The notes below the pieces were generated by a model that worked only from the letters and a program-made list of their open reading frames with translations, did not search any database and had not been told where the DNA came from. A stretch of DNA of 64,000 nucleotides from DATBVX01 sp963724625 (GTDB lineage: Bacteria; Pseudomonadota; Gammaproteobacteria; Steroidobacterales; Steroidobacteraceae). Location: the NCBI GenBank assembly GCA_963724625.1, contig CAVRVO010000007.1, forward strand, positions 29,443 to 93,442, written 5' to 3'. Below, one piece after another: positions 7,618-17,482 of this stretch (position 1 is the first letter of the stretch; every line of letters starts with the position of its first letter). The translations under genes were made by a program, and so were the position numbers.

Positions 7618-9029
7618 GCCGTCGTCCTCGCGACCTGCCGCGGCTGCAGCAGGGTCAGCGCCGCCAGCAGCACGACGGAAACCACGAGAGCGGGCCACAG
7701 GGGATCGATCGCAAAGATCCCTCCGAGGCCGGCATCCGCTGCGACGCGCCAGCCGATGACCGTAGCCAGGGACAGGCTGCTGCTCCAGAACGCGGCGCTC
7801 GCCGGTACGCGATCCCAATAGATCGCTGCAATGGTCGGCAGGAACAGTGCGGCGGCGTTGATGGTGAAGCCGAGCTGGAGGATGTCGATGATGTCACGCA
7901 TCTTCCAGGCCATCAGCAAGGCCACGAGGCCGGCGCCCAGCGATGCGAGCGTGCCGAGCCGCAGCATGGCCGGGCGGGAAATGCCGGGCTGGATGTAGCG
8001 CTGATGGATGTCGCGCGTGTAGTTCGCCGACGCCGTGATCACGCAGATGGATGCGACCGACATCGTGGCGGACAGGATGCCGATCACCATCAGGCCTTTC
8101 AGCCCGGCGGGAAAGGCCTCGAGCACGAACTTGATGAGGATGCCGCCGCCGGAAGCATGGCCCGGGTAGAGGACCGCGGACGCGAGTCCCAGCCAGGCGA
8201 CGGCCAGCGCGACTGGCAGAACGAGGCCGATGGTCAACAGGGCGCCGGTGCGCGCGGCCGCCGAATCGCGCGCGGAGTAGCTGCGGGAAAAACTGTCCAT
8301 CGCCACGAAAAAGCTGAGCACCATCGAGACGACAAGCGCGGCAATCTTGCCCCAGCCCTGGGCGCCGAGATCGTAGTAGGAAGCGGGCAGCGCGGCGCGC
8401 ATTTCGGACCAGCTGCCGGCATGTGATATCGCGACCGGAACTCCGATCGCCACGACGCCGATCAGCACCAGGGCCACCTGCACGCGGTCCGTATAGCTCA
8501 CCGCGAGGTAACCGCCGACCGCCGTGTAGAGGATCACGATAGCGCCGGACAGGAGGAGTGCCGCACCGTAATCCCAGCCGAGCAGCACCTGCAGGATCGC
8601 GGCCGATGCCGCGAACTGGCCGGCCGTGTACGCCGTATAGGCGAGAACCGTGCTGATCGTGGCCACGGCACGCGTGCGGTTGTCGTAGTGTTGCTCGATG
8701 AAGTCCGGATACGTGAGGTGGTTATGGCGGTCGCCGAGCTGCTTCACCCGCCGCGCCATGAAAAGGCCGAACAGCAGGAACCCGATCGACATCGCCAGGA
8801 TGTACCAGATGCCGGTGACGCCGTACTCGTAAATGCGCGCCGACGTTCCGACGATGGCAGCGCCCCCGATCCAGCCCGCGAGCCACATGCAGGAGATTGT
8901 GAACGGGCCCATGCGCCGGCCCGCGACAAAATAATCCTCGACATTCTTCTGGCGGCGCTTCGCGTAGAAACCGAGGCCCACCATGAGCGCGAGATAGGCG
9001 AACAGGATGACGATGTCCAGCGCGCCCAT
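7614..9029 (-). CDS. Sodium:solute symporter (SSS family)
   Basis: This 471-residue integral membrane protein has about 12-13 hydrophobic helices. It shows the SSS features ...YFVAGRRMGPFTI, WLAGWIGGAAIVGTSARIYE near helix 2, and YTAVGGYLAVSYTDRVQ. It would couple Na+ entry to uptake of an organic acid, amino acid or similar solute across the inner membrane. It is the first gene of the three-gene operon with the hydroxyacid dehydrogenase and the aminotransferase, so its substrate is plausibly a hydroxy or amino acid. Confidence 0.88.
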   Translation of the reverse strand: MGALDIVILFAYLALMVGLGFYAKRRQKNVEDYFVAGRRMGPFTISCMWLAGWIGGAAIVGTSARIYEYGVTGIWYILAMSIGFLLFGLFMARRVKQLGDRHNHLTYPDFIEQHYDNRTRAVATISTVLAYTAYTAGQFAASAAILQVLLGWDYGAALLLSGAIVILYTAVGGYLAVSYTDRVQVALVLIGVVAIGVPVAISHAGSWSEMRAALPASYYDLGAQGWGKIAALVVSMVLSFFVAMDSFSRSYSARDSAAARTGALLTIGLVLPVALAVAWLGLASAVLYPGHASGGGILIKFVLEAFPAGLKGLMVIGILSATMSVASICVITASANYTRDIHQRYIQPGISRPAMLRLGTLASLGAGLVALLMAWKMRDIIDILQLGFTINAAALFLPTIAAIYWDRVPASAAFWSSSLSLATVIGWRVAADAGLGGIFAIDPLWPALVVSVVLLAALTLLQPRQVARTTA

Positions 9030-9123
9030 GTGGAGGCCTCGCGAATCAGGGAGCCGCTATTCTGCGCCCCCGCCGTCCTCGCGTCGCGCCGCGAGCAGCG
9101 AGGCACCTTCGCGGTGGAGAGGC

Positions 9124-10527
9124 TCAACCCCGCGCGTCGCGCCGCTTGCTTGCGACTCGCCAGACAATGGCGCCAGCACCCGCCCAGCCGAGCATCAGCG
9201 TCCACTCCAGAGGCCAGCCCTGCGAACGACTGAGGGGCTCGACCAGCGCCACCAGTCCCAACACGGTGGCGACGACGACGGCGAGCCGGACCATCACGAG
9301 GCCGCCGGGCAGCGCGAATGGTCGAGGTCGGTTCGGTTCGCTTCGGCGCAAGCGCAGCGTCGCGGCACAACACACGGCGTAGGACAGCGCGAGCGAAATC
9401 GAGGCCATGCTGATGATCGGAATGAGGCCGCCGCGTCCGAGGAAGATGCCGGCGAAGCCGATGACGCCGACGAACAGCGTCGCGCGGTTCGGCGCACCCC
9501 TGGCATTGGTGCTCGCCAGCCAGGCGGGTGCGAGATTCAGGCGTCCCATCCCGAGCAGCAGGTGTGTGGCCCAGAGGAAGCAGGCGTTCCAGGTGGCGAG
9601 GATCCCGAGCGTGATCGCGCCCAGCACCAAAGAGGCTCCGATGCCGTTGTGAAAGGCGGCGCGAATCGCCGTGACGGCCGCAAGCGGTTCGCTAACGAGT
9701 GACCGCCACGGCACGATGGAGCCTGACGCCAGAATGATTGCGGAGTAGAAAACAATTCCGATGCCCACACACAGCACGGTCATGTAGGCGACGGTCCTGA
9801 GGGAAGTGCTTGGCGATCGCTCCTCGATGGCTTGCGGCACCACCTGAAATCCGCCGAACCAGACGGGCGCAGTGGCTGCGATCCAGAGCGCACCCAGCCA
9901 CGCGGGCCTATCGATCACGGGCGTGGCAATCGGCACAAGGTTCGCCAGATTGCCGTGAGCGCACGCCGCAACGACGAACGCGACGACGGCAAGTCCCTTG
10001 AGAATGGTAAACACGTCCTGCACACGCGATGAGGTGTGCATGCCGCGATAGTTGACGAACGTAATGAAGACAATGAACGTGGCGCCGATGATCAGCGCCG
10101 GGTATTCGACGTCGTAACCGAACGCCCGATAGGCGACTGCTCCCTTCAGGCTTGGCGCGAGAACAGCGCCAAACCAGGCGAGAGAGATGGCTTCGAAGCT
10201 GGTGATCGACACGGCCATCAGGACCATGAACCAGCCCACGCAGAAGGCTGGCCAGCGCCCGAAAAGCTCGCGTGCATAGACGACGTCGCCGCCGGCTTGC
10301 GGGAGCGTCGTGGAGAGCTCGCCATAGCAGGCCGCAATCAGCAGCATGAGCAGGCCACCGACGACGAAGCCCGCGATCGCACCCAGCGGCGCGGCACTGG
10401 AGAGCCACGTCCCGAGCACGATGGCCCAGGCGACTCCCATGATGGCGCCGAGCCCGATCGTCAGGAATTGCAGGGGACCGAGGCTTCTGCGAAGGGCATG
10501 CCCAGTCGCGGCGTCTTCACTGCTCAT
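9124..10527 (-). CDS. APC-family amino acid/polyamine permease
   Basis: This 467-residue membrane protein has about 12 predicted helices. The start region LQFLTIGLGAIMGVAWAIVL is the glycine-rich first helix of APC transporters, and ACYGELSTTLPQAGGDVVYA is the conserved segment after helix 2. The start ATG at 10527 lies just before the first helix; the frame stays open to 10728, overlapping the 3' end of the BKACE gene. It lies 31 bp downstream of that gene on the same strand, so it may import the substrate or an amine product of the island. Confidence 0.85.
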   Translation of the reverse strand: MSSEDAATGHALRRSLGPLQFLTIGLGAIMGVAWAIVLGTWLSSAAPLGAIAGFVVGGLLMLLIAACYGELSTTLPQAGGDVVYARELFGRWPAFCVGWFMVLMAVSITSFEAISLAWFGAVLAPSLKGAVAYRAFGYDVEYPALIIGATFIVFITFVNYRGMHTSSRVQDVFTILKGLAVVAFVVAACAHGNLANLVPIATPVIDRPAWLGALWIAATAPVWFGGFQVVPQAIEERSPSTSLRTVAYMTVLCVGIGIVFYSAIILASGSIVPWRSLVSEPLAAVTAIRAAFHNGIGASLVLGAITLGILATWNACFLWATHLLLGMGRLNLAPAWLASTNARGAPNRATLFVGVIGFAGIFLGRGGLIPIISMASISLALSYAVCCAATLRLRRSEPNRPRPFALPGGLVMVRLAVVVATVLGLVALVEPLSRSQGWPLEWTLMLGWAGAGAIVWRVASKRRDARG

Positions 10528-10558
10528 GGGCAACCCAAGTTGTTGGCCAAAGGACGAA

Positions 10559-11524
10559 TCAATAGCTCGATGGTTCGGCGCGGAGTCCGAGCAGTTTTCT
10601 CGCTTGCGCGGGCGTGGCCACCTCGCGATTAAGCTCGTGAGCCATGCGCACGGCGCGTTCCACCGGTTCTGCGTTGTCGCGGAACTTGCGGCCGCGACTG
10701 TAGTAGAGATTGTCCTCGAGGCCCACACGGACGTGCCCGCCCATCAGCAAGGCGAACGTCGTCATGGGTAATTGAAAGGGTCCGATGCCGGAGCACAACC
10801 AGACCGTTTCGCTTGGCAGCTCCTTCAACAACTGAATCACATTCTCCGGGGTCGGGTAGCTCGCGGTCTGCGTTCCCATGACCGTCTGAATGAGGTACGG
10901 AGGCTTGACCAGGGAGCGATTGATCAGATCGCGAACGACCCATGCGCCGCCGCTGTGGTAGATCTCGAGCTCGGGCTTGATGCCGCGTTTCTGCATCTCG
11001 AGCGCAAACGCTTCGATCTGGCCGTAAGTGAAGGCAAGGCAGTAGTCGTACTCCGTGACCGGTCGTGGACTCGGCAATGGAGGCGCGCGCTCGCGGATGG
11101 TGAAGCGCTGCATGTCCGGCGTCAGGTTCAGCGATGCGATTTCCGGCCTCGCGTCCAGGCAGGAGAGGCGCTGCTGGTTGGACATCTCGAGATCGCCACC
11201 GGTCGTATTGTTGATGATGATGTCCGGGCAGCGCTCGCGTACCTTGCTGTTGACCTGAAGCCAGAGCTCAGTCGCGGTCGCGCCGAGCGGCAGATTGTCG
11301 GGGTTGCGCGCATGGATGTGGACCATGGACGCGCCGGCTCGATACGCAGCGTAGATGGAGTCCGCGATTTCGTCTGCCGTTTCGGGCAAAGCCGGATGCG
11401 CCTCTTTGCCCTGCACGCCGCCGTTGCAGGCCAGGCAGATCATCACCGGAGGCATGCCGGAGCGGACCTGCTCCATGAACTCGAAGCTGTCCGTGTAGCG
11501 CCACGTGTTCCGTGCAGTGCTCAT
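10559..11524 (-). CDS. BKACE family beta-keto acid cleavage enzyme (DUF849)
   Basis: This 321-residue TIM-barrel protein of the Kce/BKACE family condenses a 3-keto acid with acetyl-CoA and cleaves it to a CoA thioester plus acetoacetate. Visible signatures are the Zn-binding VHIHARNPD, PDIIINNTTGGD, the basic/aromatic EIYHSGGAW region and MGGHVRVGLEDNLYY near the end. Members act on 3-keto-5-aminohexanoate, 3-dehydrocarnitine and others. With a carnitine-dehydrogenase-like protein and a hotdog thioesterase a few kilobases away, 3-dehydrocarnitine is an attractive but unproven substrate. Confidence 0.88.
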   Translation of the reverse strand: MSTARNTWRYTDSFEFMEQVRSGMPPVMICLACNGGVQGKEAHPALPETADEIADSIYAAYRAGASMVHIHARNPDNLPLGATATELWLQVNSKVRERCPDIIINNTTGGDLEMSNQQRLSCLDARPEIASLNLTPDMQRFTIRERAPPLPSPRPVTEYDYCLAFTYGQIEAFALEMQKRGIKPELEIYHSGGAWVVRDLINRSLVKPPYLIQTVMGTQTASYPTPENVIQLLKELPSETVWLCSGIGPFQLPMTTFALLMGGHVRVGLEDNLYYSRGRKFRDNAEPVERAVRMAHELNREVATPAQARKLLGLRAEPSSY

Positions 11525-11554
11525 GCGACGTTGTCCTTGCGATCGACGCTGGCG

Positions 11555-13441
11555 TCAGCTCTCCGGGATCACCGGCAGCAGGATGTGCGAGGGGTAGCGC
11601 GCATCATGGTGAATCTGGTTGTTCGCGGTGATCCACTTGGTCTCGTCGTAGTTGTTGCCGCCGGTGTTGAGATTCCGTTCGAAGCGCGGGAAGTTGCTGC
11701 TGGTGACTTCGATGCGGATCTGGTGACCCGGCCCGAAGTAGTTGCTGGTGGCATGGAGGTTGAGATGCAGCTGGTAAACCTCACCGGCTTTCATGAAGAC
11801 CTTCTTCTCGAAGCCCTCGCGGTAGCGCGCCCGCAGTATCCCCTCCTGGACGTTGAAGGCCGTGCCGTCCGGCTGCACGTCCACCAGCTTCACCAGGAAG
11901 TCGGTGTCCTTGGCAGAGGAGGATACGTACAGGACGGCTTCGATCGGGCCGGTAACCTCGACGCCCGTGTTCAGTTTTCCGGTCGAGTAGACCAGCACGT
12001 CGTTGCGTGCCTCGATTTCTGATTGGTCTACGGCGCCATCGACTACATCATTCGAATGGGAGCAGGCGAGGCAGACCGTTCCGCCAGCAGACGGTACCGG
12101 CACGCCTGGGTCATAGGTGTAACTATCAGGGCTCTCCTGCGTGGGGGTGACGGCACTCAGCGTGCCCGACCCGAAACGGCTATTGGCGCGGCCGTCGCCA
12201 TGCAGGTAGTACTTCGTGAATTGAGTCCGCGCCAGTGGCCATTCGTTCTCGCTGCGCCACTGGTTCTTGCCCATCACGAAGAGCTGCAGCTTCGGCATCT
12301 TCGTGACGTCGTTTTGCTCGCCTCTGAGCCAGTAATCGAACCAGCGCATGTAGATGTCGAAATGCTTGAACCGGGCGTCTCCCATGTCTCGATGCCCCAC
12401 GAACGTGTGCTCGGTGGTGGTCTCGGACTGGCAATGCGTCGTCGGCGAAATGATGGCGAACTGATTGTCGCGACCACGTGCACTCTCGGCGTTCTTGCTC
12501 ATCTGGTTGAAGAGCTTGAGCGTTTCGCCGACACCGAAGTCGTACCAGGAGTTGATGTGCAGCGCCGGCACGTCAAAGCGATCCGAGGCCCTGATGAAAT
12601 CAGTCTTGTTCCACCACGGATCGCCAAAGTCGCGGGACACAATGTCATCCCAATCGGTGGGCGGGGAGTTGGCTTTCCTCAGCATGTCGAGCGTGGGGAG
12701 ACTCGACCAGATCTTCCGATAGTCGACGTCTGGCAGTACCGGCTCTGGGTTGTAGACATCGGCGAACTCTCGAAACTTCTCATCCGAGGTGCCGGGCGGC
12801 GGTCGGTAGTACATCGTGCTGCCGTAGGTGCGCACCCACCCCACCATGGTCGCGAGTTCGAGTACACCACCGTCACTTCCGCCGCCTGCCCGGTACTGCA
12901 CAGGGCCCGCAGCCTGCGGGATCAGCGCGGTCAGGTTCGGGTTGCGCTGTGTGGCCTGTTGATACTGGACCTCACCGAGATAGGAGCATCCGTATGCGCC
13001 CACCTTACCGTTGGACCAGGACTGCTTCGCCAGCCACGAGGTCATGTCATATCCATCGCGTGCATCATTGCCGGCAAAAATGTACTGACCTTCCGACTCG
13101 AACTTCCCCCTCACATCCTGTACCGCGACGACGTAACCTTGCCCGGCAAAGAACCGGGTGGGCGACATGTAGGGCTCCGCGTCGCGCCATCTCTTCTTGT
13201 TGTAAGGCGTGCGCATGAGGATTACCGGCAGCTTGCCGGTGAGACCCTCAGGGAAGTAGAAGTCGGTCGACAAGCGCACGCCATCGCGCATCGGCACCAT
13301 CACGCTCTTGTCCAGCCGTACCTGGTACTTGGCGGCGGGAAGGCTCGAGGGCAGCGGTTCCGCCACCGCAAGCGTCGTCATCCCGGCCAGCAGCGCAAGC
13401 GTAGAAAGCTTGATCACGTGCGAGCCAAACCGGTGTTTCAT
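11555..13441 (-). CDS. Exported CocE/NonD-family alpha/beta hydrolase (X-Pro dipeptidyl-peptidase-like)
   Basis: This 628-residue protein has an N-terminal signal peptide (IKLSTLALLAGMTTLAVA) and then the CocE N-terminal motif VPMRDGVRLSTDFYFPEG. The nucleophile elbow is AYGCSYLGEVQ (G-x-S-Y-x-G), and a catalytic histidine is likely in ISPTTHCQSE. The C-terminal third is the jelly-roll X-Pro dipeptidyl-peptidase domain (TGPIEAVLYVSSSAKDTDF). It probably hydrolyses ester or amide bonds in the periplasm. I start at the ATG at 13441, directly before the signal peptide. The TonB receptor gene upstream on the same strand suggests joint use on one imported compound. Confidence 0.85.
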   Translation of the reverse strand: MKHRFGSHVIKLSTLALLAGMTTLAVAEPLPSSLPAAKYQVRLDKSVMVPMRDGVRLSTDFYFPEGLTGKLPVILMRTPYNKKRWRDAEPYMSPTRFFAGQGYVVAVQDVRGKFESEGQYIFAGNDARDGYDMTSWLAKQSWSNGKVGAYGCSYLGEVQYQQATQRNPNLTALIPQAAGPVQYRAGGGSDGGVLELATMVGWVRTYGSTMYYRPPPGTSDEKFREFADVYNPEPVLPDVDYRKIWSSLPTLDMLRKANSPPTDWDDIVSRDFGDPWWNKTDFIRASDRFDVPALHINSWYDFGVGETLKLFNQMSKNAESARGRDNQFAIISPTTHCQSETTTEHTFVGHRDMGDARFKHFDIYMRWFDYWLRGEQNDVTKMPKLQLFVMGKNQWRSENEWPLARTQFTKYYLHGDGRANSRFGSGTLSAVTPTQESPDSYTYDPGVPVPSAGGTVCLACSHSNDVVDGAVDQSEIEARNDVLVYSTGKLNTGVEVTGPIEAVLYVSSSAKDTDFLVKLVDVQPDGTAFNVQEGILRARYREGFEKKVFMKAGEVYQLHLNLHATSNYFGPGHQIRIEVTSSNFPRFERNLNTGGNNYDETKWITANNQIHHDARYPSHILLPVIPES

Positions 13442-13483
13442 GGCAAGCAGACTCCTGTTGGCGAATTCACGCACATCGGGTGC

Positions 13484-13507
13484 GCGCGCGGCCGCAGCGC
13501 CGCGCGC
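13484..13507. terminator. GC-rich hairpin between the TonB receptor and CocE hydrolase genes
   Basis: Nine-base perfect arms gcgcgcggc (13484-13492) and gccgcgcgc (13499-13507) enclose a 6-base loop directly after the receptor stop codon. No T-run follows on the transcribed side, so it may attenuate or stabilise the message rather than end it. Confidence 0.35.
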
Positions 13508-15808
13508 TCAGGGCTTGAACCCCTTCTCCAGTCTCATCCCGATCGTGCGTGGACGATTGATGGAATAGCGCGGCATGTCCGCCAGATTGAAGATGAGCGA
13601 GTCCGGGTGAGCCAGGATGGCCTGCTCATCGAAGGCGTTGTCGACGAAGAAGGTGGCCAGCCAGTTCCCTGGCGTGGATACACCGACGTTGAAGTTCACC
13701 AGCGTGTAACTGGGCTTGGTCTCGAGCGGATTGTTCTGGTCAAAGGTCACGTAGGACTTGCCCACGTACTGAATATCCGCACGCACTGAGCCGGCATAGC
13801 CCTGCATGATGGGGAATCCATACTGGATGCTTCCGGCTGCCTGGGTTCTGGGTACATCCTGCAGCCAGTCTCCTTTCTCTCCACCGACATCGGGCGCATC
13901 AGTCTGAAGCGTCGCGTCGGTGTATGAATAGGAGGCCGTCAGGGTCAGACCATCGGCTGGTGTCGCGACCAGTTCCAGTTCGGCGCCGCGGCTTCTCGCA
14001 TCGCCGGCATTGACGAGGATGTTGAATCCGCATTGCAGGAACAGGGTCTGCTGAATGTCCTTCCACTCGATGTCGAAAATAGCGAGGTTGAGTCCCAGTC
14101 TCCGTTCGAACCAGTCCGTCTTCGCGCCGAGTTCATAGCTCCAGACGCTGTCGGGATCGACCTGCTTCGGTGGATTGTCCGGATCGAAGCCATGGGCAAT
14201 CAGTTCAGGGTCACAGACATCGGGCAGGAACCCGACTCCCGTTCCCGGGCGCAGCCCCTGTGCAGCACTCGCGTATATCGTGGCTTCGGTGCTCGGCTCC
14301 CAGGCCAGGGCGAAGCGGTAGTTGGTATCGGTAGCCTTGAAGCTCGTTGTGGATTCGTCGCCACCGTTTCCAAACAGCCCGTCGAATACGCTGTGGCTCT
14401 GGTCCTCGAGATCGAAATAGCGGAAACCCGCCGTGATCTTCAGCGAATCCGTAATCGCGTAGGACAGTTCCCCGAACACTGCCTTCTCGTCCGCTGTGGC
14501 ATCCGTGGCGCTCGTATAGAAATTGTCGTTGGGGAGCGGCAAGCCCAGCGGTTCGTACGCGGCATTGGAACCGGGAACGACCCAGTTCGCAGCCCGCGTC
14601 GGGATCCGATGCTGCTTGAACAAGCCGATGAGCACATTGAACCCGTGCCAGGGCTCCTTCGTGGAGAGTCGCGCTTCGTATGTGTTCGAATCCTGATCGG
14701 TGATCTCCTCGAGCGGACCGGAAAGGATCGGACCACCCAGAGGTGCGTAGAAGAACTGATCCAGATGGATCGTGCCGTCCTCGACCATGTTGAACTTGCG
14801 ATTGAAATGCGAGGCAATTCCCACCACGTTCCAGATTCCGAAGTCCACGCTGCCCGTCAGCGATGCCAGAGTGAACTGGTCGGCATACGGCTCGGGCACA
14901 TTCAGCGGTTGTCGAAACTCCCGCCGCAGATCCGGATTGGTCACGCCGCCCGTCACATAGGGCAGACCGTCCATTTCGGTGCGCTGATGGAATACCGAGA
15001 GTGTCAGGCGACTCTCGTCTGTGGGAGTCCAATCCAAAGCACCGCGTGCGCCCCAGGTGGTTTGCTGGGCCGTGTGACGCGTCCTGTCCAGCAGGTCATT
15101 CTCAGTGAAGAACACATCGACGGGTGGACCCGTGGGTGGACTGTAGATCCGGTCGATGAAGCCACTGTCGTTGTGGTAGTAGCCGACCACGCGTGCGGCC
15201 AGACGATTTTCGACCAGCGGCGCATTGACCATGCCGTCAAAGGCACCGTTCACGTCGCCATTCGTTGTCCCCGAACCCGTGAGCTTCACCTTCGCGCTGA
15301 AGGCAGTCGAGTCGGGGCTGTTGGTGATGTACTTGATGGTGCCGCCCATCGATCCGGCGCCATACAGTGTTCCCTGCGGTCCACGTAGCACCTCGACACG
15401 CTCGATGTCGAACATCTTTGGATCTACGGTGACGAGGCTTACGAACCCGTTGTTGGTTGGCAGCGGCACGTCATCGATGTAGTACCCCACCGTCGCCGCG
15501 CCCGTATTCGAGCTGACTCCGCGAATCGACAGCTTCACCCGGCCGGCGCCCGCGGCGCGAAACTGCACGCCGGGAATTGTCCTTGCGAAATCCACGAAAT
15601 CAGTGGCGCCCATCGCCTCCAGGTCCTTCTCGGACACGACCGAGATCGCGATGGGAACGTCGCGGATGGATTCCGCGCGCCGCTGCGCGGTCACGATGAC
15701 TTCTTCGATGGTTCGTTGCTCCGTCTGCGCGATCGCGCTTGCGGAGCAAAGGCTCAATAGAGCCGAGAGGGTTCCGGTGCATGCCAGGAAGTACCGGCTG
15801 ATCTTCAT
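13508..15808 (-). CDS. TonB-dependent outer membrane receptor
   Basis: This 766-residue receptor has a signal peptide ending ...SASAIAQ, then a TonB-box-like IEEVIVTAQRR and the plug domain (VPIAISVVSEKDLEAMG, LSIRGVSSN, VEVLRGPQGTLYGAGSMGGT). A long beta-barrel ends in MRLEKGFKP, somewhat unlike the usual terminal aromatic residue. It would take up a scarce or bulky substrate through the outer membrane using TonB energy. It lies upstream of the exported CocE hydrolase on the same strand. The ligand cannot be deduced; this subfamily is common in sphingomonads and steroid-degrading gammaproteobacteria. Confidence 0.9.
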   Translation of the reverse strand: MKISRYFLACTGTLSALLSLCSASAIAQTEQRTIEEVIVTAQRRAESIRDVPIAISVVSEKDLEAMGATDFVDFARTIPGVQFRAAGAGRVKLSIRGVSSNTGAATVGYYIDDVPLPTNNGFVSLVTVDPKMFDIERVEVLRGPQGTLYGAGSMGGTIKYITNSPDSTAFSAKVKLTGSGTTNGDVNGAFDGMVNAPLVENRLAARVVGYYHNDSGFIDRIYSPPTGPPVDVFFTENDLLDRTRHTAQQTTWGARGALDWTPTDESRLTLSVFHQRTEMDGLPYVTGGVTNPDLRREFRQPLNVPEPYADQFTLASLTGSVDFGIWNVVGIASHFNRKFNMVEDGTIHLDQFFYAPLGGPILSGPLEEITDQDSNTYEARLSTKEPWHGFNVLIGLFKQHRIPTRAANWVVPGSNAAYEPLGLPLPNDNFYTSATDATADEKAVFGELSYAITDSLKITAGFRYFDLEDQSHSVFDGLFGNGGDESTTSFKATDTNYRFALAWEPSTEATIYASAAQGLRPGTGVGFLPDVCDPELIAHGFDPDNPPKQVDPDSVWSYELGAKTDWFERRLGLNLAIFDIEWKDIQQTLFLQCGFNILVNAGDARSRGAELELVATPADGLTLTASYSYTDATLQTDAPDVGGEKGDWLQDVPRTQAAGSIQYGFPIMQGYAGSVRADIQYVGKSYVTFDQNNPLETKPSYTLVNFNVGVSTPGNWLATFFVDNAFDEQAILAHPDSLIFNLADMPRYSINRPRTIGMRLEKGFKP

Positions 15809-16026
15809 TCGAGCTCCCCCTGTCGTGTCCCGTGCGTCGCTCGCCGACTCACCTCCCTGTCACTGCAATAGTCCGGCGAACGCCGCGGCGCTGATGATTG
15901 TGGTTGGCGAATCCGGTGGCGGATGGGTCCCGAAAGCTCGTCCGTCCGCACGGAACCTATCAACTGCCAAACGGGTTGTCGCTGGCCAACAGTCCACAAA
16001 AATGTGCGCGTCGTCTCGTGATCCTT

Positions 16027-16491
16027 TCAGTCAGCCGGTGACTTCTTGGTTCCGAGCCAGGCTTGAACGGCCTTGCGCACTTCGGTCGTGACGGGAATCG
16101 CCTTGCGTCGTTCGAGGTCAAACTGAACGGTGGTCGCCGTCATGCGGGCATGAACCTGATGCGTTTCGCAATGCTTCATCTCATGGAGATAGCGCACCGA
16201 ACGCGCGGAAAGGGCGAGCGGTCGACTCTCGATCCAGATCAGGTCACCCGCCTTCAGCTCCTTGAGGTACTCGATCGTGTGCTCCACGTCGGCCCAGCCG
16301 ATCCGTGCCTCACGCAGCATGGAGGTGCGAAACCCGATCTCGTGCACGAAATGGAAGCTGGCGTCGTCGAACATGCCCATGTAGCAGCGGGTGGTCAGGT
16401 GCCCCATCGAGTCGCACTGCCAGGGATACACGACACCGCGGTAGGTCATGCGTGATGTTGGCTGCGGCTCCGGCTTCGGCGGGCGCTTCAT
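16027..16491 (-). CDS. Hotdog-fold acyl-CoA thioesterase (4HBT/YbgC type)
   Basis: This 154-residue single-domain protein contains the signature VVYPWQCDSMGHLTTRCYMG with the catalytic aspartate, as in 4-hydroxybenzoyl-CoA thioesterases, and ends TTEVRKAVQAWLG. Its ATG overlaps the stop of the crotonase-like gene (ATGA), so the two are translationally coupled. A hotdog domain of this sort is fused to L-carnitine dehydrogenase in some bacteria as betainyl-CoA thioesterase. Here a dehydrogenase of the matching superfamily starts about 1 kb away, divergently. Specificity for betainyl-CoA is inference. Confidence 0.82.
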   Translation of the reverse strand: MKRPPKPEPQPTSRMTYRGVVYPWQCDSMGHLTTRCYMGMFDDASFHFVHEIGFRTSMLREARIGWADVEHTIEYLKELKAGDLIWIESRPLALSARSVRYLHEMKHCETHQVHARMTATTVQFDLERRKAIPVTTEVRKAVQAWLGTKKSPAD

Positions 16492-17285
16492 CGACCCTTC
16501 CAGGTGGGGCGGCGCTTTTCGGCAAAGGCCCTGGGGCCTTCGGCGTGGTCCTCCGATTCGAGCATCGTGGCGTAGGTCGGAAAACCACGAGCCTTGATCT
16601 TTCGAAAGGCTTCTTCGACTGACAGGTGCAGTGTCCCGTGCACGGTCTCCTTGATGGCGCGCACCGCGAGCGGAGCCGCGCCGGCAATCCGCCGTGCGAT
16701 CTCCCGCGCTCGTTCCATGACTTGCGCGGCAGGTACGACGTGGTTGACGAAGCCCAGGCGTGCGCCTTCGTGCGTCGTCAGCCTGCGGCCGGTCAACAGC
16801 ATCTCCATGGCGATATTGATCGGGATCTTGCGGGGGAGCCGCTGGACGCCGCCGGCGTCAGCCATTATTCCGAGGTCGGTTTCCGGGAGAAAGAATTCGG
16901 CCGTTTCGGCGGCGACCACGATATCGCACGCGAGGGCGAGCTCGAGCCCGGCACCGACCGCGGTACCGTTCACTGCGGCGATGACCGGCTTCGTCAGCTC
17001 GAACAACTCGGTGATGCCCGCGAATCCGCCGGGCCCGTAGTCTGTGCTTTCGTCGGTGCCGGCGTTGACCACTTCCTTGAGATCCCAGCCAGCGCTGAAG
17101 ATGCGGCCCTCGCCGCCACTCACGATCGCCACGTGGAGGTTGTGGTCGTCGCGAAACCTGGCGAACGCGGCACCCATCGCCCGGCTCATCTCGACGCCGA
17201 TGGCGTTCACCTTGGGGTGATCGAGCACCAGCTCGAAGATTCCGTCAGCAGAAGACGTCTTGATCATCTCGTTGCTCCAAGTCAT
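16488..17285 (-). CDS. Enoyl-CoA hydratase/crotonase family protein, CaiD-like
   Basis: This 265-residue crotonase-fold protein shows the oxyanion-hole segments GGEGRIFSAGWDLKEV and KPVIAAVNGTAVGAGLELAL. A glutamate is present in ALACDIVVAAETAEFFLPE and ETDLGIMADAGGVQRLP. The A-G-W-D-L-K-E string, the double-acid pattern and the overall length resemble carnitinyl-CoA dehydratase CaiD. That enzyme hydrates crotonobetainyl-CoA; this is a resemblance, not proof. The gene is first in an operon with the thioesterase. About 200 bp separate it from the divergent dehydrogenase gene, so a shared control region probably lies at 17286-17482. Confidence 0.82.
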   Translation of the reverse strand: MTWSNEMIKTSSADGIFELVLDHPKVNAIGVEMSRAMGAAFARFRDDHNLHVAIVSGGEGRIFSAGWDLKEVVNAGTDESTDYGPGGFAGITELFELTKPVIAAVNGTAVGAGLELALACDIVVAAETAEFFLPETDLGIMADAGGVQRLPRKIPINIAMEMLLTGRRLTTHEGARLGFVNHVVPAAQVMERAREIARRIAGAAPLAVRAIKETVHGTLHLSVEEAFRKIKARGFPTYATMLESEDHAEGPRAFAEKRRPTWKGR

Positions 17286-17482
17286 GTCCGGGACCCACGA
17301 ACCCGAGGGAGCGCCCGACTAAGTTACCTTCAGCCCGCGGGATCGCGCGGGATTCGCCTGCAAAAGAGACGACCCGCACAGAATTTCGTACTCGCTGCCT
17401 AGGCTGAGTGAGCGTCATCGCTTCCGTCCGCTTGGTTGTCTAGTGCAATAATCGCAGCAAGCAAACTCGTACGGGAACCACC

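Noticed and set aside
12023..13789. 588-residue open frame opposite the CocE hydrolase gene
   Set aside because: Antisense shadow with no recognisable motif; the reverse strand encodes a complete hydrolase.
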